A stretch of 44,343 bases of DNA, from assembly GCA_022792415.1 (NCBI GenBank), contig JAAWAY010000212.1, forward strand, positions 1 through 44,343, given 5' to 3'. A program made the translations under genes and the position numbers. The stretch is from Eggerthellaceae bacterium (GTDB lineage Bacteria > Actinomycetota > Coriobacteriia > Coriobacteriales > Eggerthellaceae). Under the pieces are notes generated by a model. The model saw only the letters and a program-made list of their open reading frames with translations, searched no databases and was not told where the DNA came from. This document shows, in pieces, positions 18,801 to 33,800 of this stretch (its first letter is position 1; the number at the start of each line of letters is the position of its first letter).

Positions 18801-21800
18801 CACGAGCACGCAGACGCGCGACCCCAACCACTCCGTGGCCAACGAGTGGAGCTACGTGGGCGCCCACATCGGCCAGCCCACGGCCGACCGCTACGCGGAC
18901 AACGTGCTGTACCACCGCCTGGCCCAGATGGAGACGTCGAGCGTCCGCGGCAAGAGCGTCGACCTCAACGGCACCACCAAGACCATCTTCGCCTACGACT
19001 ACTCCAACAACGACATCGAGTCGCCGGTGTCGTACAGCCCCGAGTCCACGGCCAAGGACGCCAACATCCCCGACGGCGGGTTGTATGCCGGCGATTACGT
19101 TGAGTACGTCGTGCGCGTGGGCAACAAGTCCGCGGCCGCGGGCAGCCGCAACGACGTGCCCCTTGAGGCCGTGAGCGCCCGGTTCCAGGTGGAGGCCGGC
19201 CAGCGCATCGTCGGCTGGGAGGTGCAGAAGGTGCGCCAGTCCGACGGCACGTGGGTGGCTGACAACTCCACCGGCCTGCCCGTGACCGCCCAGATCGGCG
19301 ACACGAGCCTGAAGTCGCTGCGTGACGCGCCCCAGCAGGTGGACCTGTCCACCGGCAGCGTGACGCTGGCCGACGGATCCGTCGTCACCGGGGAGCAGTA
19401 CGCCCAGAACCGCGTGCTCATGTTCACCGTGGGCTCCGAGAAGTGGGAGAAGGTGGACACGGGTCGCGTCGACGAGAATGGCAACCCCGTCTACGAGGAC
19501 GTCATGACGCCGCAGTCCGACCGCCAGATCATGCCCGGCGAGTCGGTGGCCATCCGCATCATCACGCAGATGACCGGCGAGCGCGGCACCGACGCCTACC
19601 ACCAGTCCGAGAACACCACCGGCCGCTACAACACCGACAGCGACATGCCGTCGTACCGCGACCTGGCGCTGCGCGCCGACTTCTACGCGGCGTCCGCGCC
19701 CATGCACGGCTACCTGCAGTACACGGTGCCCGGCGGCGGTGACAACGACCACAACGTGTGGGGCTACTCCAACGACACCGGCCTGCGCACCATCAGCAAC
19801 GGCGCCTACAGCCCCACCTATTACACCACCGCCCACCAGCGCGGCAACTACGTGGTGGACGGCAAGCACAACCAGTTCGGATCGCGCGTGTACAACTACG
19901 TGCGGTTCTACAACCACCGCTATGACCGGGCGCGCAACGGCACGGATCATTACAACGACCCGCGCATCACGTTGGACTACACCGGCCAGGACCCGGCCAC
20001 GCTGCTGCACTCGCGCCCGCGCGCAGACGGCGACACGGCACAGTTAACTATATCTAACATCACGAACCCGACGTACCACACCAGCGATCTGACGGTGACG
20101 GTGAGCCTGCTCGACCAGTACGGCAGCGGCCGCCAGGTGTTCGAGCTGACGGACACGCCCAAGCTGGCCAACGGCACGTCGGCCGTCAAGCGCATCACCG
20201 ATGAGGGCCCCGACAAGGGCAAGATGATCAACCTGCGCTACCCGACCAACATCCCCAGCAGCCTGAACCTGAACAGCCGGGACAGCCTGCTCAAGGACGT
20301 GGTCAACTCCATCGGCAACGCCGGCGGCATCACCGGCGGCGACAAGGTGGACGAGGTGCCCTCCGACACGCCCACCTACACCATCACCTACCAGGCCGCC
20401 GCGGGCGGCGAGGTGGACCCGGATACCGATCCGGGCACCGATCCCGCCATGAAGGGCGAGCTGCCCGCCAACTCCTCCTACGCGGAAGGGGACATCGCGG
20501 GCTCCACGGCCACGGCCAAGCAGGGCTACGAGTTCGAGGGCTGGTACAAGCGCACGGTCAATGCCGACGGCACCTTCACGGACGTCAAGATCGACGGCGC
20601 CACGGCCGAGCTGTCCCCGGCCATCATCGCGGCCAACCTGAACACGCGCGTGTCCACCGACACCGAGAAGCCGTCCACGCCCGGCCCCGGCGCCGGCGAC
20701 GGCGACAGCTCGGGCGACGGCACGGATGACGGCACCGGCGATGGTGACGGGGAGGGTGACTCAGGCGAGGCCGGCGACGGCGACGGCTCGGGCGACGGCT
20801 CCGGCGACGGAGACGGATCGGGCGAGAGCGGCACCACCGGCGGGTCCGGCGATGCCGACGTGCCCAGCACCGGCTCGGCCACCCTGTACGACGACACGCT
20901 CTTCGTGGCCAAGTTCAAGCTGGACGAGAAGCGCAAGTACTCCGTGGAGTACCTCAGCTCCAACGTCGAGCACGGCAAGGTGTCCAACGACGGCGACCTG
21001 GCCATGCAGGCGCTGCTCACCAACGGCATCACCGGGTCCACGGCCACCCCGGCCGAGGGCTACATCTTCGACGGCTGGTACCTGCGCACCACCGCCGAGG
21101 GCAACGAGCCCCAGGACACCCTGGTGTCCGAGGACCTCGCCCTGGAGCCGGCCACCATCATCGAGATCCTCAACAAGCAGTTCCGCGACGAGTACGGCCT
21201 GTACTCCGACGCCACGTTCGTCGCCAAGTTCGTCGACGAGTCGCAGCGCAAGTACACCGTGACCTACGTGGCCGAGGGCGAGGGCCAGGTGCGCACCGCG
21301 GGCTACACCGTGGGCGAGGGCAACGAGGCTACCACCGTCGATCCCGGCGAGTGGGGCGCTACCGCGGTCAACCGCAAGGTGCCCATCGACGGCGGCACCA
21401 TCACAGGCGCCGAGGCCCAGGCCTCGGCCGGCTACGAGTGCACGGGCTGGTACCTGCGCACCACCGACGACGACGGCAACGTCACCGACACGCCCGTCGT
21501 CAGCACGGCGGTGCTGGCGCGCGAGAACGTGACGACCCTGTTCACCGAAGACGAGACCTGCGAGCTCACGGGCGACGTCACCCTGGTGGCCAAGTTCGAG
21601 CCCCGCACGTCGCAGCGCTACACCGTCACCTACGCCGCGGGCGCGCACGGCAAGGTCAGCGAGACGACCAACGCCGACATCGTGGCGCTCGTCACCACGG
21701 GCGTCACCGGATCCAAGGCCACGGCCGACCCGGGCTACGCCTTCGACGGCTGGTACGTCAACCTGAAGGACGCCGACGGCAACGTCACCGAGAAGCGCAT

Positions 21801-24800
21801 CTCCACCGACCCCGAGCTGACAGCCGACGTGGCCGCCGCATCGCTCAACAAGACCGGCTGGGTGGAGCGCATCACCCGCGAGGAGGAGCGCGTCGTCTAC
21901 GACGAGATCACGCGCCCCAAGACCGAGATCGTCACCCAGGTGAAGCAGATCCCCGTCATGCAGCAGGCCGTCGACGAGAACGGCGACCCGGTGGTGGACG
22001 AGAACGGAGACCCGGTGATGGAGCCGGCCGTCGACGAGGACGGCGAGCCCATCATGGAGCCGGCGCTCGACGACGAGGGCAACCCCATCATGGAGGACGT
22101 CGAGGTGCCCGTGACCGACAGCGAGGGCAACATCGTCATGGAGACGGTGAAGATCCCGCAGCTCAACGAGGACGGCACCGAGAAGACTGAGATCGTCACC
22201 GTGGTGGAGGACATCGTCCACGAGGGCGAGACCGTGTACGTGGACACCACCTTCACGGCCAAGTTCACGCCCAACACGACGCTCACCTACACCGTCAGCT
22301 ACCTGGTCACGCCGGGCGGCAAGGTGTCCGTGGCCGCCAACACCGACCAGGTGCTGTCCACCACGAACCTCACCGGATCGCAGGCCACGCCGCTGCCGGG
22401 CTACGAGTTCACCGGCTGGTACAAGCGCACCTACGGCCCCATCCCCGAGGACGGGTCCGATCGCACCTACACCGACGCGATGGTGAGCGACGTGGCGTTC
22501 CTGACGGCCGCCGACGCGGCCGCGGCGCTGGCCAAGGACGACGACGGCCTCAACGCCGACACGACGTTCGTGGCCAAGTTCCAGCCCTCTGGCAGCGACA
22601 CCTACACGGTCACCTACCAGCCGGGCGACAACGGCGACGTCGACACGCCCGAGAACGCCGACCTGCAGGCGCTCAGCACCGACGGCGTCACCGGCTCGAC
22701 CGCGCTGCCCGCCAGCGGCTACAAGTTCGCCGGCTGGTTCGTGCGCACCTACGTGACCGAGGAGCAGGTGGTCATGGAGCCCGTCATGGAGGAGACGTTC
22801 GAGACCATCCAGGTTCCCGTGCTGGACGAGGACGGCTACCAGACCTTCGACGACTTCGGCGACCCGGTGTACACCACCGAGACGCGCCAGGTGTTCGACG
22901 ATGACGGCAACCCGGTGTACTCCGCGGTGATGGTGCCGGTGCTGGACGAGGACGGCCAGCCCATGAAGGACGAGAACGGCAACCCCATCACCGAGCCCAA
23001 GATGCAGGAGAAGAAGGACGAGAACGGCAACGTGGTCACGGAGACGGTGACCTCGCCGAAGGACGAGCCCATATCCGCGGGCGCTACCATCACGCCCATG
23101 ATCGTCATCGCCCAGCTGGAGAAGAACAAGGACGCCAACGGCCTGTACCAGGACCTCACGCTGGTGTGCAAGTTCGCCGAGCGCACGGGCAACGAGCCTG
23201 ACATCGAGATCGACCCCTACACCGTCACCTACGTGGCGGAGCCCTACAACCCGGCCGTCGACGGCACCAACGTGGCCACGGTGACCCCGGCCAGCAACAT
23301 CAACCTGCCCGGCGACAGCGTGGACGACGTCACCGGCGCCGAGGCCACGCCCAAGGACGGCTACGAGTTCGTCGGCTGGTACGTGCGCACCTACCAGGAC
23401 GTGCCCGACACCAGCGGCAACGTCCAGAAGCAGCAGGTGGACGTCAAGATCGACGGCGCCGGCCTGCAGCTGAGCGCCTGGGAGGCCCAGGCGCAGGTGC
23501 AGCGCAACGCCGAGGGCCTGTGCGTGGACACCACGTTCGTGGCCAAGTTCCAGAAGGCCGCGGTGAAGGAGAACCTGAGCACCCAGTCCGTCAGCCAGCC
23601 CGAGAACCTGGGCGACCGCGATCCCATCCTCATCGAGTACTGGGACACCCGCGCCATCAACAACGGCGACGGCACCTACTCGGGCGCCTGGATCACCATC
23701 GACGAGCTCGATCGCCTGAACGCCCTGCCCGAGCGCGTGCCCACCGAGGCCGACGAGGGCTACTACAAGAACTCCAACAAGTTCCGCTACATCACCCAGG
23801 TGCGCTGGACGTACTACGACCTGCCCGCCACCATGAGCGACGACGGCACGACGGCCTACCGCCTGGATGACGTGGCCCTGGTGGGCGTGGCCCGCTACCA
23901 GGACCACCGCGACTCCACCGGCGAGCTGTACGAGAGCTGGACCGCGCAGAAGGTGCCGGTCGACCTGGGCTACACCCATCGCCACGCCGAGGACGCGCAG
24001 CTCGACTTCTACCAGGAGAAGGACGGCGAGAACCCCGGCGGCCTCATCCTGACCAACCCCATCAAGCACTTCGAGCAGGTGATTGAGGGCGAGGCCAAGA
24101 GCGTGCTGCAGACCAAGCAGGACAGCGGCAAGACCACCAACTTCACGGTGTACCGCCGCACGCCGGTCGTGCGCTTCCAGAACCAGGTGTTCCAGACCGA
24201 GGCCCAGGCCAAGGGCACGAGCGCCAAGAGCTGGAACGCCGCGCAGAAGACGGGCTACATCCCCGGCGAGCAGTTCTGGTACAAGGACACGCTGTGGAAC
24301 GTGCCGCGCGGCACCAACTCCTACATGAACATCGAGGGCGAGGTCTACAACCCCGTGTTCTACGAGCGCATCCCGCTCGACTACTTGAAGCAGGCCGACG
24401 GCAGCGACATCGACGCCGACTACCTGGCGGCCCGCCTGCAGAACAACATCCGCTGGATCGACATCTTCGGCAAGGACGTGAAGGCCCAGCGCCTCAACGG
24501 CATGAAGCTGAAGGTCACCCGCGTGGCCGAGGAGGATGCCCCCGAGGTCGCCAGGGACTACGGCGGCATGATGAACTACAACAACTCGGCCAAGGGGTAC
24601 TCGACCTATCGCAACGGCAAGCCGTTCAACGACCTGAACCCTGCGTCGGGCAACACCTCCGAGTACACGCGCTTCGCCCTGTTCCGCATCGAGTGGGTGC
24701 CCGACCCCGACGTGCCCAACCCCGGCTCGGTCATCCCGGACAACCGCGAGGAGATCTCGCCGGTCGACCTCATCCAGCCCGGCAACGTGTGCGTGGAGGT

Positions 24801-27800
24801 GGGCGACACCATCGAGCTGTGGTTCGACGTGACCGCCGCCATCGACGGCCTGCCCCAGGTGTACGGCAACATGGCCAACGCCTACGCGTCGACCACCAAG
24901 GGATCCGAGCCGGTGTACTTCCCGCGCATCGGCGAGTACTGGTCGTCCTACGGCGACTCCTACGTCGGCAACAACTACCAGACGGGCCGCATCAACGTCA
25001 ACCCGCTGGCCGGCAACAACTTCACCGCGTCCAACCCGGGTGTGGGGGCCTCGTACGTCAACAACGGGTCGGTCCTCATGGACATGGACTCGCTGCTGCA
25101 TGAGTCGGCGTTCACGGCCGACAAGCCCAAGAACACCGACCGCTGGGAGATGTGGGACGGCTCGCTCACCTTCATCCCCGGCGAGGCCAACAACCAGAAC
25201 GTCGACTACAACTACACCTATAACTGGAACTCGCGTCCCAACACGATGAACGGCACGGACGGCTTCCGCGGCACGTTCCTCGACACTGATTCCAAGACGT
25301 CCAACTACGTGCAGTGGGCGCGCTACACGCCCAAGCGCCCCTACAGCGCCGGGACGCAGGCCAACCTGTACAAGAACGCCTTGCCAAGCACCCGCTACCT
25401 GGTCAACGGCATGAGCTCAGGCTGGAACGAGGACGTGGTGCGCGTCAACGAGCGCGTCAACAGCACCTACGACTACCGTCGCAGCTACTGGCGCGACTAC
25501 GACAACTTCGTCACCATCCGCCGCACGTGGGCGGGCAACAAGGTGCACAAGGACGACGAGGGCAACACGGTGGGCCTGCCCACCCAGTGGGGCAGCACCA
25601 CGCCGCTTCTGTGGTCGCAGACGCGCGTCCACCTGCAGAAGGCGTGGCTGGCCACGTCGTCGCAGTTCATCCCGTCCACTGATGTGCAGGCGCCGCCGTC
25701 GGGCCCGCAGGGCACTACCTCGCCCTACGAGGCCGAGCGCCAGTACCTGAGCGGCCGTGACGCCAACGAGTGGTGGTACGAGCGCAACGACGCGTACGTG
25801 TGGTACCGCCAGACCCTGCGCGACCAGCGCGGCGTGCTGTACGGCCAGTACGACACCACCCTGCAGTACAACCAGAGCTACACCGCCCGCCTGCAGGCGC
25901 TCAACTACGGTGACCGCAACCTCGACGGTGTGGAGTTCACCTATATCTTCCCGCGTGGCGCCGAGCCCAACCTGAACGCCGACGGCGTCCCCATCCTGAC
26001 AGCCTATACGCTGAGCAGCGTGGGAGGTCCGTACGGCGCGGGTGGCACCACCGGCGTGAGCGAGTCGTGGGCGCCCATCGACTCGTCCTACGTGGACGTG
26101 GAGGTCGTCCAGACGCCCTACGGCGACTACCAGGGCTACGACGCTCCGTCCGACTCGCAGAACCCGGCGGACTACCGCAACGGCCTGGCGCTGCACTCCA
26201 CCGACCTGTCGGTCGACCCGGCGCTGTCCACCTACGAGGCCGTCGCCGGTGGCGATGCCTCGCGTCGTGGCGAGGACTACGTCACCAGCTCGCAGCCGTG
26301 GGTGGTCAAGATCACCGTGCGTAGCCCGCTGACCAAGTGGTTCGGCCGCGACATCGACACCAACGCCGCCAACACGGCTGATCGCGACAACGTCAGCGGC
26401 ATGCGCGGCTACAAGATGATCGTGGACATCAGCTCGCACGTGTTCAGCACCAACACGTCGGGCTACTGGTACGACCGCGTGCTGACGCGCCCCGTGGACA
26501 CCCGCGAGGTGACCGGCTCCGACACGTCCAAGGGCGAGCTGCCCTCCAAGTCGAGCGCCTACTACCAGGTGTACGACATCGACCACTTCGAGGGCCGCAC
26601 CGCCTGGGAGCCCGACGGCAACAAGAGCGACGGCGATACCAACAACAGCCAGCCCTACGGCATGGACTACATCTGGACGGCGCGATCCTGGTACGCCCAG
26701 AGCTACTGGAACCTGCCGACCGTCTATGATCAGTCCTACGGGTCGCCCAACATGCCCTCGGTCAACGGGCGCCTGGTGCAGAACAACACCGTCGTGCTCA
26801 CGCGGTGGGAATACGATGCCGACGCCAACGACGGCAAGGGCGAGTGGAAGGACACCGGCGAGGACGTCAAGGCCGGCGTGAAGGTGTCCAACACGGGCGC
26901 CCAGACCGACTGGCACAAGGCCTACAAGAACTCCGGCGTGGAGGGCACGCCCGAGCTGTACGCCCAGACGGGCACGCGCGCCCGCATGCGCAAGCCCGTC
27001 GTGCGCACGTGGAACACCCTGGGCACCGATGGCGTCACCGGCAGCCTGGCCGAGTACTACGTGGAGAGCGAGGGCGCGCGGCGCCAGCTCAACGTCCATG
27101 TGGAGAACCGCTACTGGTGGGATATGCTGGCCCAGAACACCACCGAGCGGAACGACACCCGCTGGAACATCTGGGGCGGCTGGTGGGAGCGCCTGTACCA
27201 CACCTATTCCGTGGACGGCGGCCAGATGGGCGATCTGGTGCTGCCCGTGGTGACCGTGGTGCTGCCCGAGAACATGGTGCCGCTGCGCGCCGACGGCCTG
27301 CCCTATGACAAGCTGCCCGACGTGGAGCAGGGCATGGCCGCAGGCGACTGGAGCGTCAACTACGCCACCGACGCCACCACCAACTCCAAGTACAAACTGG
27401 CCAACAACATGGATGCCAAGGAGCCTTGGCGTGACTTCAAGGCCACCGTCACCTACGAGAAGGTGGCCGACGAGGGCGTGGCCGGTACCGACACCATCCC
27501 GGCCAAGCCGGTGACGGAGTCGTACCGCTTCGTCATCCGCTTCGAGGCCCGCGGCGACGTGGACACCTCCGGCGAGACGGCGGCCGACTACGCGCTGGGC
27601 TACGACCCCTCCAAGGTGACCGTGACCGGCGCCGTCAACGGCGGCCGCAACAGCAACTACAACACCGGGCGCAACAACCGCTACGACTCCGCCGCCACCA
27701 AGAACGGCAACGGCGAGCAGCGCATCCGCGCCTACGACATGAACACGTTCAAGTTCAACATCATGACGGTGGGCGCGTCGCGTTCCGACGCGGACGAGAC

Positions 27801-30800
27801 CGCCTACTCCGAGACGTGGCGCAGCTACGAGAACATCCGCACCTACGTGTCGTCGAAGATGGACGGCTACCAGTTCCTGGCCGACTCCAACATATCCGGC
27901 AACCCCTACCAGGTGGGCAACACGCCGCAGTACCGCCGCATCTCGGGCGTCTACGATGACACGCGCCTCGACACGCGCCAGGCCGAGTACCGCACGAGCC
28001 GCAGCGACGGCATCGCCTACGACTACGACCGCACCGACTACCTGAACCACCCCACGACCACGGGCAACATGTACCCGTACCGCACCAGCGTGGTGGGCGT
28101 GCTGCCGAAGAACTCCATCTTCGACGGCAACTACACGCGCGCCAACGAGCCGGCCACCAACTACCTGCCCGGCTTCACCAAGCGCTACACCGAGAGCCAG
28201 AACGGCCTGGACAGCGTGACGCCCACGGGCAACCTGGGCATCATCGTGGAGGACTACCGGTTCCGCGAGAACCTGGCGCTGTCCGCCACGGCCACGTACC
28301 GCCTGAACGGCAACGAGGCCGTGCGCACGGCCGACAACTTCAAGCGCAACCGCACGGGCACGGCCGACACGCGCGACGACCAGGGCTTGATGACGGGCCT
28401 CAAGCTGCGCTGCTCGTATCCCACCGTCAAGGCGGAGTACGAGGTGGCGCGCGGCACCGGCACCAACGGCGCCACGCCCGAGGCCATGGGCAACGGCGCG
28501 TACTGGGACCAGAGCCAGTACTACAAGGATTCGTGGAGCACGGGGATGCCCCAGGGCTACTACCGCAACGACCGGTACTACTGGCTGGCGCGCAGCGCGT
28601 CCTACGACGGCAGCTACCATTCGCTCAACCCGTTCCGCCCCTATCGTCCCAACACCTCGCCGGGGTGGTCCAACCAGTTCATCAAGGACACGGGTCGCCA
28701 GATGGGCGGCATCTCCGACAGCGCGGCGTTCCAGTACGGCGACACGCTGTGGTACCAGGCCAAGTTCTCCAACCTGAACAACGGCTACGACCAGTCGGGC
28801 CGCCTCATGCACGCCAAGCTGGTGTTCGCGCTGCACCTGCCCAAGCAGGTGACGTTCTACACCGACAAGATGCTCACCGACGACCCGGCCGTCGTGGCCG
28901 CCGACAGCGGCTACAAGCTGATCAACGACTACGAGGGCGATGACTACCAGTTCCTGGTGGAGTACTACCACTGGGATCGCCACAAGCGCACGTGGGTGAC
29001 CGAGCACCTCACCCCCAAGCAGCTGGTGGAGAAGGGCTGGACGGTCAAGATCGTCGAGCAGCCCAACTACACGTCCAACAACTACGACGGCACCCAGGGA
29101 GGCATCGACTACGGCAAGGTCGACGCGGACAACCCCGACGACGAGGCCGCGCCCAACATCAAGACCTACGAGCACGACGCCGAGGTGGTTGTCTTCGAGC
29201 TGGCCCCGCCCGATGACGCCGACGACGAGGAGTTCGAGGAGTACGACAACCTGCTCCACGCCATGTGGGGCGGCGTGTACGCCGACGGCCACCTGGGCAT
29301 CGGCGACTACGTCACGCTCAAGGTGCGCACGCGCATCGACAACCTGGGCGACGCCGAGAGCGCGCTGACCGGCATGCACACCTCCTACGCCGACCAGCTC
29401 AAGGAGCTGCGCACGTGGGACGGCGGCAACTCCACCATGTACGCCACGGTGCACGATACCGACATGTCGTGGCTGGATGCCGCCAACGGTGGCACGGACT
29501 GGACGCACACCTACGCCAAGGACGTCTACGACAGCGACGGCGTCACCATCACCAAGCCGGCCGGCTCGACCGCCGTCAAGCCCACCAAGCCCGCCGTCAC
29601 CCAGGTGGGCCAGGAGGGCTACGGCTTCAACGAGCAGAAGATGGCCCGCTTCATCCGCTGGGGCCGCTACAACGGCTTCGTGCGCCTCATCTCCGACATG
29701 GTGTCCAAGATCGACCCGGTGACGGGCGAGGAGATCCCCGCGGTCGACTACGATTGCGACGGCGACCTGACGGACAGCTACATCTACGACCGCTCGGGCT
29801 TCTTCAAGATCCTGAAGCCCAGCGCCAGCGTGCGCGGCGACACGTTCGTCCAGCGCGCCCTCATGACCGACCAGGACTTCGACATCAACCTGGCCGACGA
29901 CTCGCACCAGGCCGGTGACAACGAGTTCCTGGTGACGCAGGCCATCAACACCGGCTCGGCCGTCAACAGCTTCATCGTGGACTGGCAGGTGCCCTACTAC
30001 GGCACGCTCAACGCCCTGTCCTACGACGCGCCCCTGGCTGACGTCAGCCAGCCCGTCGTGCGCACGCTGCCCTACGTGAGCTACGTGCAGACGGGCGTGT
30101 GGGAGGTTCCCGGATCCAGCTGGTCCAAGCGCACCGTGCAGCTGAACCAGACCAGCTCGGGCACCGACCAGGACGACGGCCTGACGCCCTACAAGGTGGA
30201 GTACTACCTGCAGAACATCGACGACGACAACTACAGCCTGAGCACCGACTCGTCCATCACGGCGCGCGCCAAGGCGGGCGACCCGGTGACGGCCGTGCCC
30301 CAGTCGCTGTCCGGCTTCACGTACAACCCGGATGTGGCGGGCACCGTCACGTCGGGCACCGTGGCCGAGGACGGCTCGCTCGTGCTGAAGCTGTACTACG
30401 ACCGCGACACCTACACGCTCACCTACGACTACGGCGAGGCGCCCCTCGGCGCCACCGACCTGCCGGCCGGCGGCACGTACAAGTACGACGAGACCGTCCA
30501 GGTGGCCGACGCGGCCACGGCCCCGGGCTACTCGTTCTCGGGCTGGGGCGTCACGGGCTACTTCAGCATGCCCGCGGGCGACCTGACGCTGTCGGGCACG
30601 TGGACGAAGAACGACATCACGTCCACGCCCACCGAGTACTCGGTGACCTACCGCACCAACAACAGCTTCGGCACCGTCAGCAAGACGGGCAACTTCAACA
30701 TCCTGCAGGGCCCCAACTTCGAGCTGGAGGACGGCACGCCCGGCATCACCGGCTCGGTGGCCTACCCGGCCAAGGACTGCGAGTTCATCGGCTGGACCGT

Positions 30801-33800
30801 CGTCGTCACCGACGACAAGGGCAACGAGATGGAGATGCCCATCACCACCACCATCAACGCCGACGGCTCGTCCGAGCTGACGGCCGAGCTGGTGAAGAAG
30901 AACCTCAACTTCACCACGGGCGAGGACGGCAACAAGTACTACCGCGCCACCAAGTTCGTGGCCAACTTCAAGCAGATCGCCTACAGCGTGTACTACCAGG
31001 CCGAGGCCAACGGCACCGTGGACACCGCCAGCAACCTGGAGATCCCGTATCGCCAGGACATGGGCGTGTCGGGCGCCAAGGCCATCCCCAACGAGGGCTA
31101 CCAGTTCGAGGGCTGGTACAAGCGCGTCGTGGCCGAGGACGGGACGAACGTCGACACCCGCATCACCGGCCTGCGCGACCCCGTCGACCTGTCGGGCACG
31201 CTGTCCACCGACATCGCCAAGCAGTGGCTGACCCGCGCCACCGAGGGCGAGAACGTGGGCTCCACCTTCGAGGACACGGTGTTCGTGGCCAAGTTCGAGG
31301 AGACCCCCAAGACCAAGGAGGTCTACGACAAGCCGCTCAACGCCGCCGCCCAGACGGAGTCCAAGCTGCGCGTGTTCGTGCTGGCGCGCATCGTCAACAC
31401 GTCCACCACCGAGGCTGACAAGGCCAGCGGCCTGTCGGTGTACGGCGAGCAGAACGGCCCCGAGCCCAACAGCCGTGAGAACTACGCGCTGCCCGGGTCG
31501 GACGCCGACCGCGACTACCTGTACGGCGAGGATGACGCCGCTGGCACGCCGGGCTCCCCCGACGGCAACACGGCCAACGGCACCATGTCCGGCACGTGGG
31601 GCGGCACCAGCTCGGGCACGTGGGTCATCCTGGGCAACCAGGACGGCTACGCCATCCGCGACAAGGAGAACGTCCGCATCGACACCACCCAGTTCAACGC
31701 CGCGGGCGGCTACGACATCCGCCAGATCCGCTGGGTCATCAAGGCCGTGGACCAGGATGCCGACGGCAAGATCCTGTCCGACAAGCACGGCTGGGATCTC
31801 ATCATGGACGATGAGACGGCCCAGCGCACGCCCGTCCCGCGCGGCTTCCGCCTGGACGTGGACGCCGTGCCCGACGTCACCGGCGCCGCCGACGACGGCA
31901 AGAACGACTACCGCGACACCATCGGCAAGCAGGAGGCCGACTACCTCGACCCGCAGCGCCTGAACGTGGGCTGGACGTGGGAGCGCGACGCCGCCACCGG
32001 CAAGTACGTCATGACCAGCGACGGCAAGCGCAAGAAGCTGCAGACGAAGGCGCAGATCCCGCAGTCGGTGTACTCCAACGCGGCCAGCATCATGTGCCAC
32101 ACGTTCGTGCTGGAGGACTTCACCATCACCACCATGGGCCTGCGCACGCTGGCCGACGGCCCGGTGACCGGCGATGACGATGGCAGCGGCGGCATCTCGG
32201 CCCTGTCCGACGACGGCATCGCGACCCTGGCCGACGGCGACGCCACGGGCGGCACCGGCGACGGGTCCGGCGATGGCACGGGCGATGGCTCGGGCGACGG
32301 CAGCACCACCCAGGTGTCCAAGGAGGCCCACCTGAACCACTACGTGTCGGTGGCCCTGCGCTACGACGACACGAAGTACGCCCTGCCCGAGCGCGACCGC
32401 GTGGGCTTCTACCGCGTGGCCGAGTACCCCACGCTCAAGCTGGACATGGAGCAGGCCTACTACAACGGCAACGCATCCGAGCAGTACGAGTGGGTCACCG
32501 GACGCCCGTCCATCGACCCGGCCGCATCGCTCATGATGCGCTACAAGGTGGTGCTCACCAACCTGAGCACCGACCAGCTCAAGACGCTGGGCATCGTGGG
32601 CCAGCAGGGCGACTTCTGCTCGAACCCCGACCTGTCCATGGTGCTGCCCTTCATCGAGGGCTTCGGCGCCGCGTCCACCATGTCGCCCAGCTCGTTCCAG
32701 TACGTGCCCTACGACCAGTCGCAGAAGAGCGACTGCCCGCTCAACCTCAACTACAAGTCGGTGGCCAAGTACCACGAGGTGCCGCTGCTCGACGGCGACG
32801 GCAACCCGCTGGTCAACCCCGACACGGGCGAGCCCTTCATGGAGATCGTCTATGACGAGTACGCCCAGAACCTGGACGGCGCCACGCCGCTGTGGACGTG
32901 GCACGTCGAGAAGCTGGACGAGGCGTTCAACAAGGTCGAGGACGTGACCAACCCCAACATCACGTTGATCAACCCGTTCATCGGCACCAACAGCTCTGGC
33001 GTGAAGGGCAGCGTCACCGCGGCCGACAAGCTGGGCTCGGTCAACTCCGGCTACAACCGCAAGTTCATGAACTGGCGCTTCACGTCTGCGGCAGGCGGCA
33101 ACATCCGCGGCACGCTGCAGCAGGGCCAGGCGGTCGTCGTCGAGCTGATGATGCCCATCCGCGCCGACGCCAACGCGTCCATCAGCTCCGACCTGATGAC
33201 CACCACCGGCTACGCCTACAAGTCGGGTAACTACAACCCCTACATCCCCACGCAGCAGGGCAGCAACAAGACGGGCTTCATCCTGGATACCCGTGATGCC
33301 AACCTGGACGACAACACCAACGAGATGCTGCTGTCGCTGCAGCTGGAGGGCGCCGGCTTCGTGGCCAACACGGCCCAGGGCCAGTCCAAGTTCTCTAGCT
33401 CCGATCTGGGCACGCTGTACACGCAGGTGGTCAACGGCCCGGTCATGGTGGGCGAGGGCGGCAACTACAACTACCTGTCGCGCGCCGAGAACCTGGGCTC
33501 CAGCGAGTCCATCGCCAAGAACTACGTCCACGCCGTGCTGCTGGACATCCTGCCCTACGAGGATGACTACAAGGTGCTCGACGGCTCCTACGCGGCCGAC
33601 GACGAGACGGGCGAGGTGTACCGCGTGCCCGTCAGCCGCGGCTCCAACTGGCACGGCTGGATCGAGGACCTGGACACCATCCACGTGCGCAGCTACAGCC
33701 CCAAGACGGCCAACGACTACCCCGAGGGCGTCGAGCTGAACTTCGACCCGGCCAACGGCCGCAAGGACGTGTCGGTGTGGGTGGGCCCGTTCCAGTCCAC

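Noticed and set aside
6799-25101. Other very long antisense ORFs (6799-11874, 12250-14256, 14308-20010, 20761-25101)
   Set aside because: Same register artefact of GC-rich codon usage; no recognisable domains or signals.
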